A DNA stretch of 64,000 nucleotides. It comes from Chloroflexota bacterium. GTDB taxonomy: Bacteria; Chloroflexota; UBA4733. The DNA lies in contig JAMCTA010000136.1 of the NCBI GenBank assembly GCA_023381895.1, positions 15,220-79,219 of the forward strand. Direction: 5' to 3'. How positions within the stretch are numbered: position 1 is the first letter of the stretch; every line of letters begins with the position of its first letter. Position numbers and translations under genes: made by a program. Positions 53,077 to 63,154 of the stretch are shown piece by piece. The notes below the pieces were generated by a model, which worked only from the letters and a program-made list of their open reading frames with translations, was not told the DNA's origin and ran no database searches.

Positions 53077-54853
53077 CCAGCAGTTCCCACACTGTAATGG
53101 AGTAGGGTGGCAATGTTGTGCTGAAGGTCGAAGTAACCTTGGTCAACGGATGAAGCTGTAGAAGTTGTGACCCGGCAGCACCCACGTACTGGAAACGCCG
53201 CACTTCTTTAAGCCCTTCCGTGCCACCAAGCCGAACTTGTACCGTCGTTGGCTCCGTAGGGTGCTTATTCAATGTGACAGCCGTAAGCAGGCCGCGGGCA
53301 GTATGGCGCGCGGCATAGCAAGACACTCGATCGGTATTTGTGACTGCGACTTGGAGGGCTTCGTCACCGAATGCCGCTCCCGCGCCGTCATAATTCCGAT
53401 AGGCCTGGAACGCGATCGCTCCTGGACTGTGCGCGGCTGGTGCCTGCCAGTAGGCTCCGAGATCGAGTCCTTCTCGGCCAAAAATCCCTAGCACCTCAGC
53501 AACGGCGAGTGCCCCGTTGGGAGAGCCATCTGCGCCCCAGTTCCACTCGGTCAGCGCTATCTTCGTCCCTGGGTAATACCGGTCAACCCAGCGACGCAGC
53601 CGCGGGACGAGTTCTACGACCCCAAGTCGACCCGTCTCATCGGGCGTTCTGGCAATCCAGCTCTCGTCGACGTAGGTGGGATCCCACAGACTGCGCGTTG
53701 AGCGCAACCGTAAAGCGTCCATCTTGACACTGTTTCCCCCCGGATAGTACTCACCCGCCTGGGGATAAAAGTGCACGTCGAGCACATCAAGCGTACGTCT
53801 ACCATTCTTCTCATCGTGTTGACGTACTTGCTGCAGCCACCACAACAGGAACGGAACCCCTCCGTGTGCTTTTCGATCGGCAGCGGTTCTGAAGTTGTCG
53901 TTTCCTCGGTCCAAGGAAGAGAAGAAGAAGCCCGTCCATCCCGAGAGAACCGGGCCACTGACCAATGCTGATGGATCGACCTGTTTGATAGCCGAAGCAT
54001 AGTCAAGGAACATGGTGAGCATGTCGTCATAGCCCATTCGCGCCGGATGTACATCGGTGTGCGTCACGTCCCAGATGTCCGGCTCGTTGTCGATTGCGTA
54101 GTAGCGAAGCCCTCCGGCAGAGGCAGTACCAAACGTCGCGACGCAGTGCTCCACCCACTCAGTCATACTCACGGCGGTTGTAGGGGAGGAAGCACCGTTC
54201 TTCGCCAGCGAAGGCACCGATGTTCGCTTTCGATTGGTTGTTGGATCGTAGCCCGCAATTGCACCGTCAGTGTGCGGCAGTGCCGGACCACCCCCGGCAG
54301 GGACATTCAGCGACCGGCTCTGAGCGTTGTCATCTTTGGCAACCCAGCCCAGGGCTGGAATAGTGAGAAGTATCTGCGCACCAACTGATCGATTGGTTTT
54401 CACGAATGCATCGGCAACACCTGCAGGCTGATGGTCAAGCCCCGAGGTGTAGCCGTAGTTCCCATTCTCGAAGAAGTAATCGCGTCCAGCATTCCACGCA
54501 TTGCCGAGGGTCCAGTTGTAGCGACTCGACGGATTGCCGCCCCAACGCATCAACGTGGGTCGCACCTGTTGAAAGAGTGCCGCGTCTCCGCCTGCTAGTC
54601 CATAAATGAGCGGGCTGATACTCCGCAGCGTGCGTGTTGCATCGATGAAGATTCCTTCTACGGCGTAGCCCGTTGGGGTTGTTGCAGGCGATGCTGAAGC
54701 CTGGGCTGACTGAGCCGGAAGGCGGCGGGCTAAACTCACGGATGACCAGATTGCCGTGCTCTTAGGCTGCAGCAACGATTCGGGGGAACACCCCGTCAGT
54801 CCGCAGAGGGCAAGTGCTGATGCCGCCAAGAGTGTCCGTCGTGCGATTATCAC
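53069..54853 (-). CDS. GH44-family glycoside hydrolase, lipoprotein
   Basis: A predicted lipoprotein endoglycanase (GH44 members cut cellulose, xyloglucan or mannans). The N-terminus has the lipobox LTGC with C22 and a signal core LLAASALALCG. After a Ser/Ala-rich linker the catalytic domain shows TLMRWGGNPSSRYNW, E257 (acid/base) in YAIDNEPDIWDVTHTDVHP, FYPQAGEYY, and the nucleophile E436 in IALTEWNWG. A beta-sandwich follows (about 500-594). The start is GTG 54853, overlapping the upstream GT4 stop. Its place inside a polysaccharide operon suggests a processing or editing role. Confidence 0.87.
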   Translation of the reverse strand: MIIARRTLLAASALALCGLTGCSPESLLQPKSTAIWSSVSLARRLPAQSAQASASPATTPTGYAVEGIFIDATRTLRSISPLIYGLAGGDAALFQQVRPTLMRWGGNPSSRYNWTLGNAWNAGRDYFFENGNYGYTSGLDHQPAGVADAFVKTNRSVGAQILLTIPALGWVAKDDNAQSRSLNVPAGGGPALPHTDGAIAGYDPTTNRKRTSVPSLAKNGASSPTTAVSMTEWVEHCVATFGTASAGGLRYYAIDNEPDIWDVTHTDVHPARMGYDDMLTMFLDYASAIKQVDPSALVSGPVLSGWTGFFFSSLDRGNDNFRTAADRKAHGGVPFLLWWLQQVRQHDEKNGRRTLDVLDVHFYPQAGEYYPGGNSVKMDALRLRSTRSLWDPTYVDESWIARTPDETGRLGVVELVPRLRRWVDRYYPGTKIALTEWNWGADGSPNGALAVAEVLGIFGREGLDLGAYWQAPAAHSPGAIAFQAYRNYDGAGAAFGDEALQVAVTNTDRVSCYAARHTARGLLTAVTLNKHPTEPTTVQVRLGGTEGLKEVRRFQYVGAAGSQLLQLHPLTKVTSTFSTTLPPYSITVWELLDA

Positions 54854-56064
54854 GACAATGCACCCCTCCTTCCGATCGGCTGAAGCCCCAGCAAGCTTCG
54901 GTACTCATGATCGAGTTTCTGAACCATCACCCTGCTATGAAAGTAGCGACGAAAGCGCTCGCGGGCCTGAGCGCCCATCGCTGCACGCAGTTCCGGAGCC
55001 TCTGCAAGCCGCACTAAGGCCGACGCTAGCTGATCGCTCTTCCCCGGGTCGGTGAGGAGTCCCGTGACACCCTCCACAACCGCCTCATCAGCAACTCCAG
55101 GGATACGCGATGCGATCACTGGCTTCCCACTCTCCATTGCCTCGACCAATACGACGCTAAATCCTTCCACGAGTGAAGGAAGAACAATTATGTCGACTTT
55201 TCGCATCAACTGGCGTGCATCGTCGCGGTGACCCACGAACTGTACGCGCTCAGACAGGCCCAGCGTCAGCACCAGTTGCTCGAGCTCTTGTCGCTGGTAA
55301 CCGTCGCCAACGATCAGCGCTCGCAAGGCACCGTAGCGCTGAGACGCTTGGGCAATCGCCTCGAGGAGATGGCGTACACCCTTCTCCTTGGCCAGCCGGC
55401 CAAAGTAACCTACCTGTACCGTGGGGTCCTCACGTTTGACAACCTGTGCTTGAGAAACCTGCTCCTCCAAGTCCTCCACGCCGTTGTAGATCACCGTCAT
55501 TCGATGTAGTGCGACCGCTCCGGCGTGGATAAGCGATCCCGAGACGGCGCGAGAGACTGCAACGGTTCGGCAGAGAAGCAGTCGATGAGCGAGTTGGTTG
55601 ACGAGTCTTGTGCACAGTCCAAGCCGGCGGACCTGCACAAGGTGATACGTCACCATCAAACAGCGGACTCCACCAAGCTGTGCTCCCACCGCCAACTTTG
55701 CCACACCTCCCACGCTAGAGGTGTGCACGTGGATGAGAGCGATGCGCTCATGGCGACAGAGAGCGGCAAACTGCAGCGTGCTGTAGTGTTTCGGCATGGT
55801 GAGCGGTCGCGAGCTCGTGAGCCCTGCCAATCGCAGCGTCTGTGGACCATCTCCTGGTCGCACAGCAACAAGCGGCTCGAACGCAGTCCGGTCAAGTCCG
55901 GACAGGAGTAAACGCAAATGCTCCATAATTCCATTCCAAGCATCAGGAAAGAAAAGAATTGGAACATACAAGATGCGTTGCGGTCGTTTGATGTCCGTCT
56001 GGTGTCCGTCACGGTGTCGCGCTGTCAGCAGCAAGAGGTTGCTTGTAGGTGCCGTGATCTTCAT
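54850..56064 (-). CDS. Glycosyltransferase family 4
   Basis: A GT-B enzyme, about 404 aa from ATG 56064; a longer frame to 56163 overlaps the GT2 gene. Seen: ILYVPILFFPDAWNGIMEHLRLLL, the linker LIHVHTSSVGG, VGYFGRLAKEKGVRHLLEAI, VGHRDDARQLMRKVDIIVLPSLVEGFSVVLVEAMESGKPVIASRIPG (E-x7-E motif), and VTGLLTDPG. It likely adds a retaining hexose to the lipid-linked repeat. It starts after the GT2 stop with a short gap and runs in the same operon. Confidence 0.9.
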   Translation of the reverse strand: MKITAPTSNLLLLTARHRDGHQTDIKRPQRILYVPILFFPDAWNGIMEHLRLLLSGLDRTAFEPLVAVRPGDGPQTLRLAGLTSSRPLTMPKHYSTLQFAALCRHERIALIHVHTSSVGGVAKLAVGAQLGGVRCLMVTYHLVQVRRLGLCTRLVNQLAHRLLLCRTVAVSRAVSGSLIHAGAVALHRMTVIYNGVEDLEEQVSQAQVVKREDPTVQVGYFGRLAKEKGVRHLLEAIAQASQRYGALRALIVGDGYQRQELEQLVLTLGLSERVQFVGHRDDARQLMRKVDIIVLPSLVEGFSVVLVEAMESGKPVIASRIPGVADEAVVEGVTGLLTDPGKSDQLASALVRLAEAPELRAAMGAQARERFRRYFHSRVMVQKLDHEYRSLLGLQPIGRRGALS

Positions 56065-56077
56065 CACAGGGAGCACT

Positions 56078-57079
56078 CTAGGAATCGCGCCGCTGGTTTG
56101 CGGAAGGGGTAAGCAACCTGGCGAGCTTCTGCATTCTGAGGCGCCCGCGTCTGACGGTTCCATTCAGGATCAGGTGGCGGAGAAGTCCGGCCCCTTCGCG
56201 AGACAGTGCGATGCCCGGGCGGTGTCCAAGTGCATATCCGACGCCACGCCAAGCCCGCCCATAGCGCCCGTAATAGAGATCGACCCAGGCTGACTGAAGC
56301 AGTGCGTGGCGGAACACAGCCCGGCGTGATGCGCGAATATCATTGGGTGCATCCTTTGGCAGTGACGCAAAAGCCTTTTGGAGTACCACGATGAGCTCAC
56401 GAGTCGCCTGCACAGGCGAAACATACCGATGATTCATATTTCGTTCGTGCTGGCGGTAAGCCCACAGTGGTTGTGAGATGTAACCAGCATCGTGGTGAGC
56501 TACAGTACGCAGCCACAGGTCCCAGTCGGCGGCATGGGGTAGATGGGCATCGTAGAGCCCAACGCCGTCGTGCACCGTGCGGCGAAGCAAGGTTCCGGAT
56601 GCAGGGATGTAGTTGCTCCACATGAGTGTTCGAAATTCGTCGAGGCCGCAGGCTACCCGATCATTCGCCCACGGTATCGCCGTCATTGTATGCCCGTTCT
56701 CTTCAACGAGGATGTGCGCCGAGTAGACCAATCCAATACGTTTCGAGCTTGTGAACAGCTCGACCTGGCGGTCGAGAGTGCGTGAATCCAAGCAGTAATC
56801 GTCAGCCGAGAGTAGGCCGATGTATGCCCCGCGAGCTAGCGATATGCCTTCGTTGTAGGTGGCGATGTGTCCGCAATTTGTCTGATGTGTGATCATCCGG
56901 ACGCGCGGGTCGGTGGTGTAGTGCCGGATGTGCTCGACCGAGTCGTCAGTGGAAGCATCGTCGATAGCGATAACTTCTAGTGATCTGAGCGACTGTTCGA
57001 GTAGGCTCTCCAGCGCTTGATCTACGTAGTGGCTGTAGTTGTAGTTGGGAACGATCATTGATACTGTGGGCTCAACCAT
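56078..57079 (-). CDS. Glycosyltransferase family 2
   Basis: A GT-A fold inverting glycosyltransferase of 333 aa. Seen: VSMIVPNYNYSHYVDQALESL, VIAIDDASTDDSVE, ITHQTNCGHIATYNEGISLARG, the metal-binding LLSADDYC (DxD-like), and HAADWDLWLRTVAHHDAGYISQPLWAYRQHERNM. The C-terminal part is basic and probably membrane-associated. It is the gene before the GT4 in the operon, so the two likely add successive sugars. Confidence 0.92.
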   Translation of the reverse strand: MVEPTVSMIVPNYNYSHYVDQALESLLEQSLRSLEVIAIDDASTDDSVEHIRHYTTDPRVRMITHQTNCGHIATYNEGISLARGAYIGLLSADDYCLDSRTLDRQVELFTSSKRIGLVYSAHILVEENGHTMTAIPWANDRVACGLDEFRTLMWSNYIPASGTLLRRTVHDGVGLYDAHLPHAADWDLWLRTVAHHDAGYISQPLWAYRQHERNMNHRYVSPVQATRELIVVLQKAFASLPKDAPNDIRASRRAVFRHALLQSAWVDLYYGRYGRAWRGVGYALGHRPGIALSREGAGLLRHLILNGTVRRGRLRMQKLARLLTPSANQRRDS

Positions 57080-57166
57080 GATCGCAGGTCCTTCGACTCA
57101 CGTATGTCGCTTGAGAATGTAGCCTTGTTGCGTTGAGTTGAAAGCCGGCCATGCATCGCCGTCACG

Positions 57167-58369
57167 CTAGGACTGAGGTGTGCAGGCATGCCGCAACGCT
57201 GTGGCTACCGTGTCTTGGTCGGCTTCTGTCATCGTGTGATAGAGCGGTAGGATGATCGTCGAATCTTGAGCGTGCTCGCTCTCGTTGAGATGCAAGCACG
57301 GTGAGCGGCTGCACGAAGCGTCCTGGCAGCGCCAGGGCTCTTGTTGATATGCCGGCTCACGATGAGCGCACATGACCCCGCGGCGGGTCGATACTCCTGC
57401 ATCGAGTAGCTCCTGCATGACTTGCTGCTGATCACACAGCGAGGGCAGCCGGACACAAAAGCTTTGCCAGTTGCTCCGTGCCCATGCTGGCTCAAATGGA
57501 AGTTCCAGCCCAGGAATATCGTCGAGGAGCTCACGATAACGCTCAGCAAGGGCACGGCGTCGAGCCACGATCGTATCAAGTCGGGAGAGTTGCACGCGCC
57601 CCACCGCCGCTTGAATGTCTGTCATTCTGAAGTTGAATCCAAGCTTGGTGTACGATTCAAACGCCACCGTGCGCGCATAGTGACGCTCGGTATCGCGAAC
57701 GGACATTGCGTGTTGTCGGAGCAGTCGGAACTGCTCGTCCCAGCCGGCCCGGGATGTTGTCAGCATTCCACCGTCTCCAGTCGTAATGACCTTGCGAGGA
57801 TGAAACGAAAAGCATGCGATGTCACCGTGCGGCTTTCCGATGCGCTGCCAGCTACCATTAATCTCGATCTCGCTTCCCGTAGCGCAAGCGGCATCCTCGA
57901 TGACTGGAATGTCGAACTCACGCGCAACCGCGAGGATTGCTGTCAGGTTACAGGGAAGGCCCATCTGATGAACGGCCAGAATAGCGCGAGTACGAGGAGA
58001 AATCGCCACCCGAATTTTCGACGCATCGATGTTGTAGGTGTGGGGCTGGATATCAACGAAGACGGGTAGAGCACCGCAGTAGCGCACAGCATTGGCGGTG
58101 GCGATGAACGAATGACTCACGGTGATGACTTCGTCGCCCGGCTGCACTCCTGCCACGAGTAGCGCGAGGTGGAGTGCTGTAGTGCAGTTCGCCACTGCAC
58201 ACGCGTGCGCTGCTCCCACTGCAGCAGCAAACTCGTGTTCAAAGGCCGCTACTTCTGGCCCTTGCGTGACCCATCCGCTGAGAATGGCTCGCCGCGCCGC
58301 AGTGGCCTCTTGCTCGTCCATCCACGGCTTGGCGACTGGTATCACGTGAACCGTTTCAGTTGCGAGCAT
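57167..58369 (-). CDS. DegT/DnrJ/EryC1-family aminotransferase
   Basis: A PLP-dependent sugar aminotransferase of about 400 aa. Seen: the start HVIPVAKPWMDEQEATA, SGWVTQGPEVAAFEHEFA, NCTTALHLALLVAGVQPGDEVITVSHSF, VFVDIQPHTYNID, PVIEDAACATGSEI and the PLP Lys in CFSFHPRKVITTGDGGM. ATG 58369, after AGGAGG, is preferred. The upstream gene overlaps by 14 bases. It may introduce an amino group at C4 or C3 of a nucleotide sugar; the exact sugar cannot be read. Confidence 0.9.
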   Translation of the reverse strand: MLATETVHVIPVAKPWMDEQEATAARRAILSGWVTQGPEVAAFEHEFAAAVGAAHACAVANCTTALHLALLVAGVQPGDEVITVSHSFIATANAVRYCGALPVFVDIQPHTYNIDASKIRVAISPRTRAILAVHQMGLPCNLTAILAVAREFDIPVIEDAACATGSEIEINGSWQRIGKPHGDIACFSFHPRKVITTGDGGMLTTSRAGWDEQFRLLRQHAMSVRDTERHYARTVAFESYTKLGFNFRMTDIQAAVGRVQLSRLDTIVARRRALAERYRELLDDIPGLELPFEPAWARSNWQSFCVRLPSLCDQQQVMQELLDAGVSTRRGVMCAHREPAYQQEPWRCQDASCSRSPCLHLNESEHAQDSTIILPLYHTMTEADQDTVATALRHACTPQS

Positions 58370-59351
58370 GCAGCACCTCCTGGGTTGTTCTCGACTTTTG
58401 CCACCACACAACCAGTTTGCGCAGGCCGTCCTCTAGAGGAGTCTGTGCCTCGAAGTGGAGGATTTCCCGGGCCTTGCGGGTACTGGCCAACCGTCGCGGA
58501 ACGGGATTGACCTTGCGCTCAGGCCCGTATTCCGGCTCAACAGGCACTCCCATCACCTGCGCTAATGTACGGGCGAGCTCAGTCAAGCTGGTTTCGCTCC
58601 CACTCGCAACGTTGAATACCTCATCAGTAACAGCGCTCTGAGCGGCGAGGATGTTGGCACGAGCGATGTCTTCGACGAACACGAAGTCCATCGTTTGAGT
58701 GCCATTGCCGAAGATAAGCGGGCGTTGACCGGCTGCAAGGCGCTCCATCCAGCGCACAAGCACTTCGGTGTAAGCCCCGTAGGTGTCCATCCGCGGGCCA
58801 TAGACGTTGAAGTAGCGCAGAGCTAGGTAGTTCAATCCATACATGTCGTAAAAGCTGCGCAGCATGCCCTCATCGAATATCTTTGCTGCACCGTACAAGG
58901 TGCGGTTGTTGTAGGGTGGATGCGACTCCTCGGTCGGGAAGTGGCTGGCAAGTCCGTAGATAGATGCGGATGATGCTGCAATGATCTTGCCGGCACCAGT
59001 CCGCACTGCTGCTTCGAGGACATTAAACGTACCTGTGGCAAGCACCTCCAAGGCTAGGCGGGGCTCTTCAGCGCACTGGGTGATCCGGATCGCTGCTTGG
59101 TGGAAAACGACATCACAGCCTCGGAACTGGGTGAGCAAGAGATCGCGATCCCTAATATCTGCTTGAACAAAGGTGACCGGACCGTGCTGTCGAGCCCATT
59201 CCAAGTTCTCCAGGCGGCCGCGCGAGAGATTGTCGATGACGACGATCTCTCGCGCACCCTGCTGGACTGCGAGGTCGGCAATGTGCGATCCAATGAGGCC
59301 TGCGCCGCCCGTAATGATGACCCGCCGATTGCGCAGTTCCACCCTACTCAC
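58356..59351 (-). CDS. NAD-dependent nucleotide-sugar epimerase/dehydratase
   Basis: An extended SDR of 331 aa. Seen: [45 protein letters not shown], catalytic Ser in [13 protein letters not shown] (the Tyr-x3-Lys), [21 protein letters not shown] and [15 protein letters not shown], ending in a normal substrate-binding part. The family includes UDP-glucose/UDP-glucuronate epimerases and decarboxylases; [10 protein letters not shown] fits the group broadly. It overlaps its neighbours by 4 and 14 bases. Confidence 0.9.
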   Translation of the reverse strand: MSRVELRNRRVIITGGAGLIGSHIADLAVQQGAREIVVIDNLSRGRLENLEWARQHGPVTFVQADIRDRDLLLTQFRGCDVVFHQAAIRITQCAEEPRLALEVLATGTFNVLEAAVRTGAGKIIAASSASIYGLASHFPTEESHPPYNNRTLYGAAKIFDEGMLRSFYDMYGLNYLALRYFNVYGPRMDTYGAYTEVLVRWMERLAAGQRPLIFGNGTQTMDFVFVEDIARANILAAQSAVTDEVFNVASGSETSLTELARTLAQVMGVPVEPEYGPERKVNPVPRRLASTRKAREILHFEAQTPLEDGLRKLVVWWQKSRTTQEVLHARN

Positions 59352-60040
59352 CCTTCCTCACGCGGCGTCCGCATCCGAAGAACCCGAGCCGGAACTCCGG
59401 CCACGACGCTGAACGGCGGCACGTCTCGCGTCACGACAGCGCCAGCACCGACGATGCTTCCTCTTCCCACGGTGACTCCCGGCAACACGACTGCATTGAC
59501 TCCAATGTCAGCCCACGCTTCGATGCGCACGGGCTTGATCTCGAGATCGGTCTGGATGATTGGTACATCGGGGGGATGAGCCGAGTGTACAGATCCGAGC
59601 ACCTTGGCCCCAGGCCCCCAGCCCACGTATTCTTCAATGATGAGGTCCCGAGCGTCGAAGTACGCCTGTGGCCCAATCCACACGTGATCGCCAATGACGC
59701 AATGCCCATCAAAGCGCCCCTGAATGTAGGTCTGGGCACCGATAAAGACCCCGCTGCCTATCTCGAATGTCTCGATATGCTTGAATCCAACTTCTGGATC
59801 TATCTGCAGCCCGTGTCCGCAGCGCTGTGCCAGTGCTTGCCAGCACACACGGCGCATTCGGGACTCGAAGTCTCCGTCACTAGATCGAAAGCGGTCATAC
59901 AGTCGGAACAACCCTTCCCGCTGGTAGTGGGCGCGCAGGTAAGTGGCCCAACCTACTTCGAAATCTGGATCCGGGGAAATTGTGCGCTGGCCATGCACCG
60001 CCCTGACGGAGCGGGCTCCAGCAGCCTCAGACTGAGGCAT
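59348..60040 (-). CDS. Hexapeptide-repeat acyltransferase
   Basis: A 230-aa trimeric left-handed beta-helix acyltransferase. It carries a long N-terminal helical region (about 90 residues, [17 protein letters not shown]) before the beta-helix ([76 protein letters not shown]). The SVHSAHP His is a candidate catalytic residue. It overlaps the DegT stop by 14 bases and the epimerase by four, suggesting a linked step. Confidence 0.9.
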   Translation of the reverse strand: MPQSEAAGARSVRAVHGQRTISPDPDFEVGWATYLRAHYQREGLFRLYDRFRSSDGDFESRMRRVCWQALAQRCGHGLQIDPEVGFKHIETFEIGSGVFIGAQTYIQGRFDGHCVIGDHVWIGPQAYFDARDLIIEEYVGWGPGAKVLGSVHSAHPPDVPIIQTDLEIKPVRIEAWADIGVNAVVLPGVTVGRGSIVGAGAVVTRDVPPFSVVAGVPARVLRMRTPREEG

Positions 60041-61136
60041 ACGAGGTCACCTCTCGCAGAGCGGCTGCAACAGCGCGGATCTGATCCTCCCGCAACTCTG
60101 GGAACATCGGGAGCGAAAGGACCTGCTGCGCCGCCTTCTCGGCACCGGGCAACGATCCTTCTGGAAAGGCGGGGTCCGTGTAAGCTCGTTGCAGGTGGAC
60201 CGGGATAGGGTAGTGGATGCCCGTGTGGACGCTCCGACTCTCGAGAGCCGATTGAACAGTTTCCCGATGCGCCACAGCCACGGCGTATACGTGAAACACG
60301 TGACGAGCTTCTGGCATCGTGAACGGAGTCACTACTCGTGTTCCAGAGAGCAGTTCCGAATAGAGAGCAGCGTGAGCGCGACGAGCCTCTGTCCACGCCT
60401 CGAGGTACTTGAGCTTCACACGGAGAATCGCCCCTTGAAATGCCTCCATCCGGTAGTTGAACCCGGCGAGGTCGTGATGGTAGCGATGCTCTTGACCCCA
60501 ATCACGTAGTAGCCGAGCGGTATGGGCAACTTCCTGATCGTTCGTGACCAGTATTCCGCCCTCCCCGTAGGCGCCAAGATTCTTGCCGGGATAGAAGCTG
60601 AAGCAGCCAACGTCACCAAGACTGCCGGCGCGCTCGCCTCGATACTCTGCACCGTGCGCCTGGCACGCATCCTCAATGACCGCCAGATGGTGGCGGCGGG
60701 CAACGGTGAGTATCGAGTCCAAGTCCGCTGGCTGCCCGTATAGGTGGACTGGGAGAATCGCACGCGTCCGTTCGGTGATGGCAGCTTCGATCTGTCTTGG
60801 ATCTAGGTTGTAGGTGAGCGGATCGATGTCGACGAAGACAGGGCGAGCGCCAACATAGCGTATTGCTGCCGCAGTCGCGACGAAGGTGAAGGGTGTCGTG
60901 ATGACCTCATCACCAGGACCCACGTGGAAGGCAAGGAGGGATAGGTGGAGAGCGCTCGTACCCGAGTTGACAGCGACGGCGTGCCGGGTCCGCACATAGG
61001 CAGCGAACTCCTCCTCGAACGCGGCAACTTCCTTGCCCAGCACGAACTGCGAGCTTTCCAGAACGCCCGCGACTGCACGATCGATCTCGTCTTTGATCGA
61101 GTGGTATTGCGCACGAAGGTCAACAAATGGAATCAC
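60027..61136 (-). CDS. WbpE-like nucleotide-sugar aminotransferase (DegT family)
   Basis: A PLP aminotransferase of 369 aa. In WbpE/WlbC it converts UDP-3-keto-GlcNAc-uronate to the 3-amino sugar using glutamate. GTG 61136 follows AAAGGAGGTGG at ideal spacing, giving [14 protein letters not shown]. Also seen: [59 protein letters not shown], and the PLP Lys in [14 protein letters not shown]. The neighbouring WbpB- and WbpD-like genes support this role. A longer start at 61199 would overlap the WbpB-like gene. Confidence 0.87.
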   Translation of the reverse strand: MIPFVDLRAQYHSIKDEIDRAVAGVLESSQFVLGKEVAAFEEEFAAYVRTRHAVAVNSGTSALHLSLLAFHVGPGDEVITTPFTFVATAAAIRYVGARPVFVDIDPLTYNLDPRQIEAAITERTRAILPVHLYGQPADLDSILTVARRHHLAVIEDACQAHGAEYRGERAGSLGDVGCFSFYPGKNLGAYGEGGILVTNDQEVAHTARLLRDWGQEHRYHHDLAGFNYRMEAFQGAILRVKLKYLEAWTEARRAHAALYSELLSGTRVVTPFTMPEARHVFHVYAVAVAHRETVQSALESRSVHTGIHYPIPVHLQRAYTDPAFPEGSLPGAEKAAQQVLSLPMFPELREDQIRAVAAALREVTSYASV

Positions 61137-61156
61137 GCCACCACCTCCTTTGGAGT

Positions 61157-62176
61157 TCACGGGAGCTCGACGACCGCCCCGTGATTCAGCATCGACCATG
61201 TTGCTGCCTCGAGAAGACGCACCACGCGCAGTCCTGCTTCACCGTCGGTGAGGGGAGCGGTACGTCGCACGATGCACTGTACGAAGTGCAACACTTCAGT
61301 TCTCAACGCTTCGGTAATGTCGAGCTGAGGGGCCCACACGTCACCGATGCGATAGCCGATGAGCAACTGATCGCTGGTTTGCCTACCGGACGCCGCTTCG
61401 ACCAGCGTGATTCCACGGTCATACACCTTGACCTTTTCGCTCGGCTCGATGTCGTTGAAGAGGATCATCTTCTTGCTGCCACCGATGAGCGTTTGACGTA
61501 CCTTGACCGGTGCCAGCCAGTTCACATTGATGTGGGCGATGAGAGGGCTATTGAAGAACACCGTGAGATAGGCAATGTTCTCTAGCTGACCAACAACGTG
61601 GCTCACTCCGGTCCCAGCGATCGCCCGCGGTCGAAATGGCACAAGATAGTCGAGGATAGAAAGATCGTGGGCGGCTAGATCCCACACAACGTTTACATCG
61701 TGCCGAAACAGCCCTAGATTGATCCGCATTGCATCGAAGTAGTACATCTCTCCCAGCTCACCGCCGTCGACGAGCTCCTTGATCTTGCGAACGGCGCTGC
61801 TATAGACGAAGGTGTGATCGACCATCAGAGTCAACCCACGGTGTTTTGCGTCGCAAACGAGAGCCTCGGCCTGGGCGGCCGTTGCTGTCATCGGCTTCTC
61901 GAGCAACACGTGCTTGCCAGCTTCGAGTGCTCTACTGGCGAGATCGAAGTGGCTCTCAACCGGGGTCGCGATGATTACAGCATCGACGCCGGAATCAGAC
62001 AGGACATCTTCACAATTGGTCGAGAGTAGGGCTTCTGGATGTCGCCGCCGTGCCATCTCCAAGCGCTCAGGACGAGCATCGCTCACGGCGACGAGGCAGG
62101 TTCCTGGGGCATCAGCGACGTTTCGTGCGAGATTCGGTCCCCAGTAACCATAGCCAATGATTGCAATGCGGATCAT
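61157..62176 (-). CDS. WbpB-like nucleotide-sugar 3-dehydrogenase (Gfo/Idh/MocA)
   Basis: A NAD-dependent dehydrogenase of 339 aa. ATG 62176 gives MIRIAIIGYGYWGPNLARN, the WbpB-type start. Also seen: VDAVIIATPVESHFDLA, the catalytic LLEKPMTATAAQAEAL, VDHTFVYSSAVRKIKEL, DAMRINLGLFRHDVNVVWDLAAHDLSIL. In WbpB it oxidises UDP-GlcNAc-uronate at C3 and uses its own bound NAD, recycled by 2-oxoglutarate. It is 20 bases before the WbpE-like gene. The genes probably act as a pair. Confidence 0.86.
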   Translation of the reverse strand: MIRIAIIGYGYWGPNLARNVADAPGTCLVAVSDARPERLEMARRRHPEALLSTNCEDVLSDSGVDAVIIATPVESHFDLASRALEAGKHVLLEKPMTATAAQAEALVCDAKHRGLTLMVDHTFVYSSAVRKIKELVDGGELGEMYYFDAMRINLGLFRHDVNVVWDLAAHDLSILDYLVPFRPRAIAGTGVSHVVGQLENIAYLTVFFNSPLIAHINVNWLAPVKVRQTLIGGSKKMILFNDIEPSEKVKVYDRGITLVEAASGRQTSDQLLIGYRIGDVWAPQLDITEALRTEVLHFVQCIVRRTAPLTDGEAGLRVVRLLEAATWSMLNHGAVVELP

Positions 62177-62287
62177 ACTTCGATTTCTCCAGTTCCGGCT
62201 CGTCCTCGTTTGAGAGGCAAGGCTTTCGTTTTGAACACGGCATTCACCACTGCACACGAGCCGTTGCGAGTGCTTTCGCCGGCATCA

Positions 62288-62800
62288 CTAACCAGCTGCG
62301 GCGATCACACGCGGAGGAACCTGTGGCCGGCGGACACGTGTATCGCCTACCACATGGGCAGGAACGCCAAGGACGATGGCATGGGGTGGTACATCGTGCG
62401 TCACCACTGCTCCGGCACCAATTAGAGCCCCGTGGCCGATCCGAACACCGCCGAGAATAGTGGCGTTCGTTCCAATGGAGGCTCTACTCTCCACCACCGT
62501 CTCCGCCAGAACCCAATCTGCCTCGTTCTGCAGATTGCCATCCTCATTGACAGCGCTCGGGAACAGGTCGTTGATGAACATCACGCCGTGTCCGATGAAA
62601 ACTCCATCCTCGATCCGCACTCCCTTGCACAGAAATGAGTGGCTGGACACCTTACAGTTCGATCCAATCACCACGCCTCGCTGAATCTCGACGAACGCAC
62701 CTATTCTCGTTCCGGCTCCTACCTCGCAACCATATAGATTCACCAGGCCAGGCTGAGGAATCGCTACGCCCTCATGCAGAACGACATCATTGGTGATCAT
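62288..62800 (-). CDS. WbpD-like N-acetyltransferase (hexapeptide)
   Basis: A 170-aa trimeric beta-helix acetyltransferase. In WbpD it acetylates the 3-amino group of UDP-GlcNAc(3NH2)-uronate. Seen: hexapeptides from residue 15 ([22 protein letters not shown]), the substrate loop [42 protein letters not shown] and [22 protein letters not shown]. It is the first gene of the large - strand operon, after a structured leader. The three genes form a WbpD-WbpB-WbpE set; the UDP-GlcNAc 6-dehydrogenase WbpA is not in this window. Confidence 0.88.
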   Translation of the reverse strand: MITNDVVLHEGVAIPQPGLVNLYGCEVGAGTRIGAFVEIQRGVVIGSNCKVSSHSFLCKGVRIEDGVFIGHGVMFINDLFPSAVNEDGNLQNEADWVLAETVVESRASIGTNATILGGVRIGHGALIGAGAVVTHDVPPHAIVLGVPAHVVGDTRVRRPQVPPRVIAAAG

Positions 62801-63154
62801 GCCGCTATCTCCTCTTGGGGCCTATGAATGGCGGTGACGTCCTTGCGCTCGATGTCGCAGTGAGACGCTCTGAACCAACGTCGCTGTTGGCTGTGCGAAG
62901 GATCACTTCGCAAGATGTCTCACTGCGATTCATCACGTGCCACTCTAGGTCACTACAATGAATGAAGAGTGAATGCCACGTCTGCGCGTGCAGGCGTGTT
63001 CACGTCGGGACATTCTTCTGTCCACTTGGACCGAAGAAGGAAGCGCAGGAGATGGCCCCGCTAATGCCCTGGAGGAAAGATTGCTGGCAGATGTGCTCAG
63101 ATGTAGAGACGCGGCCCCTATATCTCGACTATTATGCCAAGACACTCCAATGAG
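62801..63154 (-). promoter_or_regulatory. Structured leader of the - strand polysaccharide operon
   Basis: No gene is visible. A perfect 12-bp inverted repeat, TCGCAGTGAGAC (62855-62866) and GTCTCACTGCGA (62917-62928), encloses a second hairpin, TGCGAAG with CTTCGCA around GATCA (about 62894-62912). Nested stems of this kind just upstream of the first gene suggest a leader RNA or a binding site. No clear promoter hexamers were found. Confidence 0.55.
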
